A DNA stretch of 64,000 nucleotides from Xanthomonas rydalmerensis (lineage in GTDB: Bacteria; Pseudomonadota; Gammaproteobacteria; Xanthomonadales; Xanthomonadaceae), in contig NZ_CP126170.1 of assembly GCF_033170385.1 (NCBI RefSeq), positions 3,682,001-3,746,000 of the forward strand, read 5' to 3'. The notes beneath the pieces were generated by a model. The model saw nothing but the letters and a program-made list of their open reading frames with translations, had not been told where the DNA came from and did not search any database. Position 1 is the stretch's first letter, and the number at the start of each line of letters is the position of its first letter. The position numbers were made by a program, and so were the translations under genes. Below are positions 57,994 through 64,000 of this stretch, one piece after another.

Positions 57994-59150
57994 CGCTGGA
58001 TCTCCTCACGGCCGGTCGGGCGCGGCGTGCGCTCCGGGTTGCGGACACTCTCGGCCGAACTGCTGTTCAAGGACGGCATCAACACCTCCTGCGGCAGCGT
58101 CGGCACCGTCGGCAGCGATCCGCCGGTGGTCGGCGAGGTCGGCGGGGTCGACGTGGCGGGCGCCTTGCCCTCGGCCGGCATCGGCACATAGATCAGCTGG
58201 CGGCCGTCGCCGCCGATGACCTTGCGGTTCTGCGCCAGCACCTGCTGGATCGTCTCCAGCCACAGCCGCTTGCGGGTGACCTCCGGCGCGTTCTGGTACT
58301 GCTGCTGCAGCAAAGTGAAGCGCTCGGCGTCGCCCTGCGCGCGGGCGATCGCCGCTTCCTTGTAGCCTTCGGCGACGGTGCGGGTGCGTGCCGCCTGGCC
58401 GCGCGCCTCCGGCACCACCTTGGCGGCGTAGGCCTGGGCCTCGTTGATCAGCCGCTCCTTGACCTGTTGGGCACCGTTGACCTCGTCGAAGGCCGACTTC
58501 ACTTCTTCCGGCGGACGCGCGTCGGGCAGGGTCAGGCCGGTCACGATCAGACCGGTGTGATAGGCCTTCAGCGCGGCCTGCAGGCGCTCGCGCGCGGCCA
58601 CCGCCATCGGCCCGCGGTTGTTGAGCACCGTATTGAGATCCGAGCGGCCGATCTGTTCGCGCACCGCGCTCTGCGCGGCCTGCTCCAGCACCAGGTCGGC
58701 GTTGCGCGCGCCGAACACGTAGGTGCGCGGGTCTTCGACCCGGTACTGCACGTTGAGCGAAACGTTGACGATGTTCTCGTCGCCGGTCAGCACCGGCAAC
58801 TGGCTGTCGAAGGTCTTGATGCGGGTGGCATCGACCTTGCGCACGGTCTCGATCGGCCACGGCAGCTTGAAGTTCGGGCCCGGCTGCAGGATCCGCGAGA
58901 ACTGGCCGAAGCGCAGCACCACGCCGCGCTGCTGCTCGCCGATCAACTGGAAGCTGCTGAACAGCAGCACCAGCACCACCGCGCCCAGGATCCAGCGGCC
59001 GATGCCGCCGCCGTCGCCGAACAGGTCCTTCAACGGACCGGGCAACCCGCCCCATTTTCCTCCCCCATTGCCGCCACGAGGCGCCCAGGGACCGCGCCCG
59101 TGATTGTCGGGGCCGTCTCCGCCCTTGCCGCCAGGTGTATTCCAGGCCAT
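57990..59150 (-). CDS. hflK: HflK, SPFH modulator of FtsH
   Basis: The 386-residue protein opens with a Gly/Pro-rich segment (MAWNTPGGKGGDGPDNHGRG and so on), a membrane helix (WILGAVVLVLLFSSFQLIG), the SPFH domain (GEQQRGVVLRFGQFSRILQPGPNFKLPWPIETVRKVDATRIKTFDSQLPVLTGDENIVNVSLNVQYRVEDPRTYVFGAR) and a long coiled coil. It is the larger partner of HflC. Its C-terminus is a Ser/Thr/Pro-rich tail. First gene of hflKC-yjeT. Confidence 0.95.
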   Translation of the reverse strand: MAWNTPGGKGGDGPDNHGRGPWAPRGGNGGGKWGGLPGPLKDLFGDGGGIGRWILGAVVLVLLFSSFQLIGEQQRGVVLRFGQFSRILQPGPNFKLPWPIETVRKVDATRIKTFDSQLPVLTGDENIVNVSLNVQYRVEDPRTYVFGARNADLVLEQAAQSAVREQIGRSDLNTVLNNRGPMAVAARERLQAALKAYHTGLIVTGLTLPDARPPEEVKSAFDEVNGAQQVKERLINEAQAYAAKVVPEARGQAARTRTVAEGYKEAAIARAQGDAERFTLLQQQYQNAPEVTRKRLWLETIQQVLAQNRKVIGGDGRQLIYVPMPAEGKAPATSTPPTSPTTGGSLPTVPTLPQEVLMPSLNSSSAESVRNPERTPRPTGREEIQR

Positions 59151-59292
59151 GCATGCTCCAAGAAGGAAGGTGGCGACGCGTCGGTCACGCGCCGCTCACC
59201 GGATAATGAGTCGCCGATTCTACTAGATGGGGCAGACCCGCCGTTTCGAAAGGGTATCTTGGTGCATTCCTGCGTGCCGACCAAGGTGTTCC

Positions 59293-60297
59293 ATGTCCGT
59301 TCCCGCCCAGTTCTCCGCCTTCCGCATCCACCAGGACGCGAGCGGCTACCACGCCGGCCTCGTCCCGCTGTCCCTGGACCAGCTCAACGACGGCGAGGTG
59401 GTGATCCGGGCGGCCTGGTCGTCGGTGAACTTCAAGGACGCGCTGGCCGGGACCGGCCAGGGCAAGATCCTGCGCCGCTTCCCGCTGGTCGGCGGCATCG
59501 ACGTGGCCGGGCACGTGGTCGCCTCCAGCGACCCGGCGTTCAAGGAAGGCGATACGGTGCTGGTCACCGGCTGCGGCCTCAGCGAGACCCGCGACGGCGG
59601 CTACAGCGAGTACGTGCGCCTGGAGTCCAAGTGGGTGGTGTCGCTGCCGGCCGGGCTGAGCCTGCGCGAGAGCATGGTGCTGGGCACCGCCGGTTTCACC
59701 GCGGCGCTGGCGTTGCTGCGCCTGCTCGACAACCGCCAGACTCCGGCGCACGGTCCACTGTGCGTGACCGGCGCCACCGGCGGGGTCGGCTCGCTGGCGA
59801 TCGACATCTTCAGCCGCGCCGGCTTCGAGGTGCATGCGGTCAGCGGCAAGGCCGACCGCGCCGAGCAGCTCAAGGCCTGGGGCGCCACCCAGGTGCTCGG
59901 TCGCGAAGCCTTGCAGACCAAGCGGCCGCTGGAGTCGGTGCGCTTCGGCGGCGGCCTGGACAACGTGGGCGGGGCGATGCTGACCAGCCTGCTGGCGCAG
60001 ACGGCACCGTACGGCAGCGTCGCCAGTGCCGGCCTGGCCGCAACCGCGGAGCTGGACATGACGGTGATGCCCTTCATCCTGCGCGGGGTGTCGCTGCTGG
60101 GCATCGGCTCGGCCGGCACCGCCCGCGACCTGCGCGACCGCATCTGGCAGCACCTGGGCAGCGACTGGAAGCCGCGCCATCTGGACACGATCTGCACCCG
60201 CGAAGTCGACCTCGCCGGCCTGCCGGAGGTGTTCGCGACAATGCTGGCCGGGCAGTCGTTCGGGCGCACCGTGGTGCGGCTGGATCCGGGCGCGTAG
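59293..60297 (+). CDS. AcuI/YhdH-type acrylyl-CoA reductase
   Basis: The 334-residue MDR enzyme fits the AcuI/YhdH subgroup: VNFKDALAGTGQGKILRRFPLVGGIDVAGHVVASSDP, VLVTGCGLSETRDGGYSEYVR, LGTAGFTAALALLRLLDN and CVTGATGGVGSLAIDIFSRAGF. Family members use NADPH to reduce acryloyl-CoA to propionyl-CoA, which clears a toxic intermediate. No zinc ligands. It is a single gene divergent from hflK; the ATG at 59293 follows AAGG nine bases upstream. Confidence 0.9.
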   Translation: MSVPAQFSAFRIHQDASGYHAGLVPLSLDQLNDGEVVIRAAWSSVNFKDALAGTGQGKILRRFPLVGGIDVAGHVVASSDPAFKEGDTVLVTGCGLSETRDGGYSEYVRLESKWVVSLPAGLSLRESMVLGTAGFTAALALLRLLDNRQTPAHGPLCVTGATGGVGSLAIDIFSRAGFEVHAVSGKADRAEQLKAWGATQVLGREALQTKRPLESVRFGGGLDNVGGAMLTSLLAQTAPYGSVASAGLAATAELDMTVMPFILRGVSLLGIGSAGTARDLRDRIWQHLGSDWKPRHLDTICTREVDLAGLPEVFATMLAGQSFGRTVVRLDPGA

Positions 60298-60379
60298 CCA
60301 CGCCGACGCTTTGTGACACGCAACGCTTTCCGCCCTCGCGCCGCTGCCACTACACTCCGAGCTTCCTAGGGGGAAGCAC

Positions 60380-60757
60380 ATGGCACGCATTCTGATCGTC
60401 GACGATTCGCCGTCGCAGTTGCTGGGCATCCAGCGCATCGTGGAAAAACTGGGGCACGAAACGATCACCGCCACCGACGGCGCCGCCGGCGTGGAAGCGG
60501 CCAAGGCGGCCTTGCCGGACCTGGTGCTGATGGACGTGGTGATGCCCAACCTCAACGGCTTCCAGGCCACCCGCACCCTGCGCCGCGAGCCGACCACGCA
60601 GAACATCCCGGTGATCCTGGTCACCACCAAGGACCAAGACACCGACCGCATGTGGGGCATGCGCCAGGGCGCCCGCGCCTACATCACCAAGCCGTTCTCC
60701 GAGGACGAGCTGTACGAGGTGATCGAGCGCGTGTTCAGCGGCGAGGATGCGCCGTAG
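60380..60757 (+). CDS. PilH-like single-domain response regulator
   Basis: The 125-residue protein is a CheY-like receiver alone: acidic pair DD (VDDSP), phospho-acceptor Asp52 (LVLMDVVMPNLNG), Thr (VTTKDQ) and Lys104 region (YITKPF). Its sequence style (ILIVDDSPSQLLGIQRIVEKLGH… RGARAYITKPFSEDELYEVI) matches PilG/PilH-type regulators of twitching motility, nearer PilH. No pil genes are beside it, so the role is inferred. It precedes the repeat-filled gap at 60758-61117. Confidence 0.85.
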   Translation: MARILIVDDSPSQLLGIQRIVEKLGHETITATDGAAGVEAAKAALPDLVLMDVVMPNLNGFQATRTLRREPTTQNIPVILVTTKDQDTDRMWGMRQGARAYITKPFSEDELYEVIERVFSGEDAP

Positions 60758-61117
60758 AAGCCGGGAATCGGGATTGGGGATTGGGGATTGGGGATTCGTA
60801 AGGGCGGGTTCCGGGCGGCGTTTGAGCACGCAGCGTAAGGCCGCATTGCAATCGGCGCCCCTTGTAGGAGCGGCTTCAGCCGCGACAGGCGCTACCGGTA
60901 ACGCCTGTCGCGGCTGAAGCCGCTCCTACGCAGGCCATGCGGTTTCGCTGGCGCCGCGCCGCATTGCGCAGATACGTGTGCAGGGCCGCCTCGCGCAAGC
61001 CGCGATGGCCGGTTTATCGGGACCGCATCGCGGCTGAAGCCACTCCTACGACGCCACAGAGCGAGGGGAGCCCGCTTTTGCGAATCCCCACTCCCGACTC
61101 CCCAATCCCGGCACCAC
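60758..61117. repeat. Composite repeat region between pilH-like gene and cbpA
   Basis: This 360-bp gap contains family B forward (60761-60800, three GGGATTGGGGATT units), a perfect family A REP (60864-60929), a further half REP arm (61028-61049) and family B in reverse (61080-61113), ending 4 bp before the cbpA stop. So the ends mirror each other around two REP units. No gene lies here. Confidence 0.85.
60864..60929. repeat. REP palindrome, family A
   Basis: Near-perfect inverted arms (starting GTAGGAGCGGCTTCAGCCGC, extended to CGACAGGC) meet at a short centre (GCTACCGGTAAC), giving a 30-bp-class stem. This is the most symmetrical copy in the window. Confidence 0.93.
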
Positions 61118-62005
61118 TCACACGGCCTCGCCAAAGGCCTTGGCCAACCCGCGATACGCCTTGCGCTGTGCTTCGGTTTCCGGCGCCGGCGCCAGTACTT
61201 CCAGTTCGACGATCTGGTCGCCCGGCGGGGTGCCGGGCAGGCCGCGGCCGCGCAGGCGCAGCTTGCGGCCGGCGTCGGACTCCGGCGGGATCTTCAGTTC
61301 CACCGCCCCGCCCAGGGTCGGCACGCTGATGCTGGTGCCCAGCGCTGCCTGCCACGGCGTCACCTGCAGGGTGTAGAGGATGTTGCGGCCGTCCACCTCG
61401 AACTGCGGATGCGCGGCGTACTCGATCTCCAGCAGCAGGTTGCTGCCGCCGTTGCCCTGCCCGCTCAGCCGGATCACCTGGCCGGGGCGCACGCCCTTGG
61501 GCACGCGCACGTCCAACTGTTTGCCGTTGATGGTGATGCGCACGCTGTCGCCGGCGTACACCGCCTCCAGCGGCACCGCCAGCTTGGCGCGGGTATCGCC
61601 GCGCGGTGCACCGGGTCCCGGACCGGGGCCGGCGCCGCCCTGGCGGGCGCGCTGCTGGCGGGCGAACAGGCTCTCGAAGAAATCGCTGAAGCCGCCGCCG
61701 GCGCCACCGTTGCCGAACACTTCCTCGAAGTCGAAGCCCTGCGCACCGCCGTAGTTCGGCGGCGCGTGGAACTCCTCGCCCGGGCGGTAACCCTGCGCGC
61801 GCAACTGGTCGTAGGCGGCGCGCTTGGGCGGGTCGCGCAAGGCCTCGTAGGCCTCGTTGATCGCCTTGAACTTCTCTTCGGCCCCAGGCTCCTTGCTGAC
61901 GTCGGGATGGTACTTGCGCGCCAGCCGCCGGTACGCGGTCTTGATCTCGGCATCGCCGGCGCTGGGTTCCACGCCCAGGGTCGCGTAGTAATCCTTGAAT
62001 TCCAT
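61118..62005 (-). CDS. cbpA: CbpA/DnaJ-type curved-DNA-binding co-chaperone
   Basis: The 295-residue protein has an N-terminal J-domain (KDYYATLGVEPSAGDAEIKTAYRRLARKYHPDVSKEPGAEEKFKAINEAYEAL, with HPD), a Gly/Phe-rich linker (FDFEEVFGNGGAGGGFSDFFESLFA) and two C-terminal substrate-binding subdomains. The zinc-finger domain of DnaJ is missing, as in CbpA. It stimulates DnaK ATPase. It follows hsp20 on the same strand, after a terminator. Confidence 0.94.
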   Translation of the reverse strand: MEFKDYYATLGVEPSAGDAEIKTAYRRLARKYHPDVSKEPGAEEKFKAINEAYEALRDPPKRAAYDQLRAQGYRPGEEFHAPPNYGGAQGFDFEEVFGNGGAGGGFSDFFESLFARQQRARQGGAGPGPGPGAPRGDTRAKLAVPLEAVYAGDSVRITINGKQLDVRVPKGVRPGQVIRLSGQGNGGSNLLLEIEYAAHPQFEVDGRNILYTLQVTPWQAALGTSISVPTLGGAVELKIPPESDAGRKLRLRGRGLPGTPPGDQIVELEVLAPAPETEAQRKAYRGLAKAFGEAV

Positions 62006-62025
62006 CCATCACCTCAAAAAGAGTC

Positions 62026-62051
62026 GGCCCGCCGCCTTGCGGCAACGGGCC
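62026..62051 (-). terminator. Intrinsic terminator of hsp20
   Basis: GGCCCG (62026-62031) and CGGGCC (62046-62051), with an inner stem of the GCCGC…GCGGC type, form a hairpin. On the minus strand it runs on into GACTCTTTTTGAGG, a good T tract. It lies between hsp20 and cbpA, so cbpA would need its own promoter or read-through. Confidence 0.72.
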
Positions 62052-62140
62052 GGTGGCATGCATTGCGCCATCGCCCGGCCATTCTACGGCCGGCCGCGAA
62101 GGCGCGGCGTCGCGATGGCGACGCCGCTGCGAGCGGGCGC

Positions 62141-62608
62141 TTACTGCACGATCGTGGCCCCGGTATCGACCTGGATGCGGCGCGGCGTGCTCGCCGGTCG
62201 CTTGGGGATGCGCACTTCCAGCACGCCATGGTAGCCGGTGGCGGAAATGCCGTCCGGGTCGGCGCTGTCGGGCAGCGCGAAGCGGCGATGGAAGCTGCCG
62301 TAGCGGCGCTCGATGCGCGAGAAGCGCTCGGTATCGGCGGCCGATTCGCTCTTGCGCTCGCCCTTGATCGAGAGGATGCCCTTGTCCATCGACACCTCGA
62401 TCTCCGACGGATCGATGCCCGGCAGGTCGGCGTACAACACGAAGCGCTCCGGCTCCTCCTTGATGTCCACGCGCGGCACCCACTGCGCGGTGACGACGGC
62501 CGATTCGTCGGTGCCGCCGTTGGGGTCGAAGAAGCGGTCGAACACCTGCTTGATCTCGTTCTGGAATGCGGCCTGGGCCGGCCACTGGCGATAACGGACG
62601 ATGCTCAT
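62141..62608 (-). CDS. Hsp20/alpha-crystallin small heat-shock protein
   Basis: The 155-residue protein carries an alpha-crystallin domain (WVPRVDIKEEPERFVLYADLPGIDPSEIEVSMDKGILSIKGERK… RFSRIERRYGSFHRRFALPDSADPDGISATGYHGVLEVRIPKR) and a C-terminal tail without a clear I-x-I oligomerisation motif, only IQVDTGATIV. It holds unfolding proteins for DnaK. It sits directly upstream of cbpA, making a chaperone pair. The N-terminal Phe-rich arm is short (about 35 residues). Confidence 0.93.
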   Translation of the reverse strand: MSIVRYRQWPAQAAFQNEIKQVFDRFFDPNGGTDESAVVTAQWVPRVDIKEEPERFVLYADLPGIDPSEIEVSMDKGILSIKGERKSESAADTERFSRIERRYGSFHRRFALPDSADPDGISATGYHGVLEVRIPKRPASTPRRIQVDTGATIVQ

Positions 62609-62777
62609 CGTGGTCTCCTGAAACGTGAATGAGGTACACCCCGGAGGGGACGGTTCGCGGCGGCGGGACCGGCCCGCCGTCCATGCCCGTCAGATAGGCC
62701 TGCCGCCGCGCTTTTCAAGGCGTTGACGCCACCTTCCCATTTCCGTTTCTAGACTCGGTTCATCCAAGGAGCCCGAC

Positions 62778-63260
62778 ATGCCCATCCAGATCGGCGAACG
62801 TATTCCCGAAGTGGTGCTGCAGCACATCCGCGACGGCGTGGAAGCCGTGGACACGCGCAGCCTGTTCGACGGCCGTCGCGTGCTCTTGTTCGCGGTGCCC
62901 GGCGCCTTCACCCCGACCTGTTCGGAGAAGCACCTGCCCGGCTATGTGGAGCACTTCGAGGAGTTCCGCAAGCGCGGCATCGAGGTGTACTGCATGGCAG
63001 TCAACGACCCGTTCGTGATGCAGGCCTGGGGCAAGAGCCAGCTGGTGCCGGACGGCCTGCAGATGCTGTCCGACGGCAATGGCGACTTCGCCAAGGCACT
63101 GGGTCTGGAACTCGACGCCAGCAGCTACGGCATGGGCGTGCGGGCGCGCCGCTTCGCGCTATACGCCGACGACGGCGTGGTACGTGCGTTGTTCGTCGAG
63201 GCGCCGGGCGAATTCAAGGTCTCCGCCGCCGACTACGTGCTGCAGCATCTTCCCGACTGA
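62778..63260 (+). CDS. Prx5-type peroxiredoxin
   Basis: The 160-residue protein is an atypical peroxiredoxin of the Prx5/hybrid class without glutaredoxin: PGAFTPTCSEKHLPGYVEHFEEFRKRGIEVYCMAVNDPFVMQAWGKSQ. The peroxidatic cysteine is Cys48 in the PxxxTxxC motif. These enzymes reduce peroxides with glutathione or thioredoxin systems. The ATG at 62778 follows AAGGAGCCCGAC, a strong ribosome site. It precedes the ferritin-like gene by 31 bp in the same direction. Confidence 0.94.
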   Translation: MPIQIGERIPEVVLQHIRDGVEAVDTRSLFDGRRVLLFAVPGAFTPTCSEKHLPGYVEHFEEFRKRGIEVYCMAVNDPFVMQAWGKSQLVPDGLQMLSDGNGDFAKALGLELDASSYGMGVRARRFALYADDGVVRALFVEAPGEFKVSAADYVLQHLPD

Positions 63261-63291
63261 TCCCCTCACCCACCACAGGAAACGGCCAGCC

Positions 63292-63876
63292 ATGTCCAAC
63301 AAGCCAGCCACCCCGAACACCGACGCCAAGCCGCTGCAGCACACCGCCGGCCTCACCGACACCGCCACCCTGCGCGCCAACGCCCGCCAGAGCATCGAGG
63401 ACGGCGCGATCACCAAGAGCTACAGCGCCGACCGCGAGGCGGTGATCAAGATGCTCAACGACGCGCTCGCCACCGAGTACGTGTGCGTGCTGCGCTACTA
63501 CCGCCACTACTTCATGGCCGCCGGCATGCTCGCCGACGCGGTCAAGTCCGAGTTCCTGGAGCACGCGCAGCAGGAACAGGCGCACGCGCACAAGCTCGCC
63601 GAGCGCATCGTGCAGCTGGGCGGCGAGCCGGACCTCAACCCGGACACGCTGACCGCGCGCTCGCACGCCGAGTACAAGGAAGGCGAGGACCTGCGCGACA
63701 TGGTCAAGGAAAACCTGATCGCCGAGCGCATCGCCATCGACAGCTACCGCGAGATGATCAACTTCGTCGGCGACAAGGACACCACCACCAAGCGCATCCT
63801 GGAAGAGATCCTGGCCCAGGAAGAAGAGCACGCCGACGAGTTCTCGGACATGCTGGAAGGCTGGATCGGCAAGTAA
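63292..63876 (+). CDS. Ferritin-like (bacterioferritin family) protein
   Basis: The 194-residue protein is a four-helix bundle of the ferritin-like kind: metal ligands in LNDALATEYVCVLRYYRHYFMAAG, EFLEHAQQEQAHAHKLAERIVQLGGEPDLNPDTL (E-x-x-H), LIAERIAIDSYREMI and EEILAQEEEHADEFSDML. The length and pattern match the bacterioferritin-like/Dps-like DUF group rather than canonical Bfr. It likely stores or handles iron in oxidative stress, matching its peroxiredoxin neighbour. The start follows ACAGGAAACGG. Confidence 0.88.
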   Translation: MSNKPATPNTDAKPLQHTAGLTDTATLRANARQSIEDGAITKSYSADREAVIKMLNDALATEYVCVLRYYRHYFMAAGMLADAVKSEFLEHAQQEQAHAHKLAERIVQLGGEPDLNPDTLTARSHAEYKEGEDLRDMVKENLIAERIAIDSYREMINFVGDKDTTTKRILEEILAQEEEHADEFSDMLEGWIGK

Positions 63877-63901
63877 GCCGGCTCAGGCTTTATGCTCTCT
63901 C

Positions 63902-63967
63902 GTAGGAGCGGCTTCAGCCGCGACAGGCGTTCCCGATGGATTCTGTTGCGGCTGCAGCCGCTCCTAC
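63902..63967. repeat. REP palindrome, family A
   Basis: Family A copy with arms GTAGGAGCGGCTTCAGCCGC and GTTGCGGCTGCAGCCGCTCC (about three mismatches), right after the ferritin-like gene. It could act as the end hairpin of the peroxiredoxin-ferritin transcript. Confidence 0.88.
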
Positions 63968-64000
63968 GTTTTTTCTCTTCGCGATACACAAATCTCAAGC

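Overview
The window is a compact, very GC-rich (roughly two thirds or more G+C by eye) chromosomal segment from a Xanthomonadaceae bacterium, most likely a Xanthomonas (an early-branching, sacchari/translucens-like lineage is my guess). The grounds are gene content: minCDE, a ColRS-type sensor next to PAP2 and EptA genes, an M2 'bacterial ACE' lipoprotein like that of Xanthomonas, hflKC-yjeT-purA order, and dispersed palindromes built on GTAGGAGCGGCTTCAGCCGC. About 66 protein genes are supported. I see no tRNA, rRNA, CRISPR array, transposase or prophage.

Layout. 1-5.2 kb: purT, a LysR regulator divergent from a quinone oxidoreductase, then a Rieske oxygenase overlapping a left-handed beta-helix acyltransferase. 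5.2-11.8 kb: a repeat-rich gap; a tight SPFH operon with two tiny genes (59 and 58 aa), a hydrolase and a PH-like membrane protein; then an APH(3')-like kinase, a VanY-type carboxypeptidase and a secreted protein. 11.9-19.1 kb: a DUF423 membrane protein, an SRPBCC protein, a NarL-type two-component pair, and GNAT-minC-minD-minE. 19.2-28.5 kb: ColS/ColR-like regulators divergent from PAP2 and EptA lipid A genes, the M2 peptidase, a GNAT enzyme and a Bcr/CflA exporter.

28.6-34.2 kb: a promoter and tandem glycine riboswitch leading into gcvP, a strong terminator, and a large-subunit catalase. 34.2-35.0 kb: an unusual gene-free stretch with a cluster of DnaA-box-like sites. 35.0-38.0 kb: a four-gene translationally coupled operon (acyl-CoA dehydrogenase-like, PIG-L deacetylase, methyltransferase, glycosyltransferase), the best candidate for an undescribed pathway. 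38.2-48.9 kb: an alcohol dehydrogenase, a MazG-like enzyme, a Lys/Ala-rich histone-like protein, a PAP2 protein, DUF763, DUF4291, a UvrA2 paralogue and an HD alarmone-hydrolase-like gene.

48.9-51.2 kb looks like a small accessory insertion (an orphan protein and an Mrr-type restriction enzyme) in less GC-rich DNA. 51.2-64 kb returns to core genes: a TPR-GGDEF diguanylate cyclase, a DUF1444-like protein, purA, yjeT-hflC-hflK, an AcuI-type reductase, a PilH-like response regulator, cbpA, hsp20, a peroxiredoxin and a ferritin-like protein. Two repeat families, a GGGATTCGGGAATCGGGATT-type repeat and the REP palindrome, occupy several intergenic spaces, often right after stop codons.
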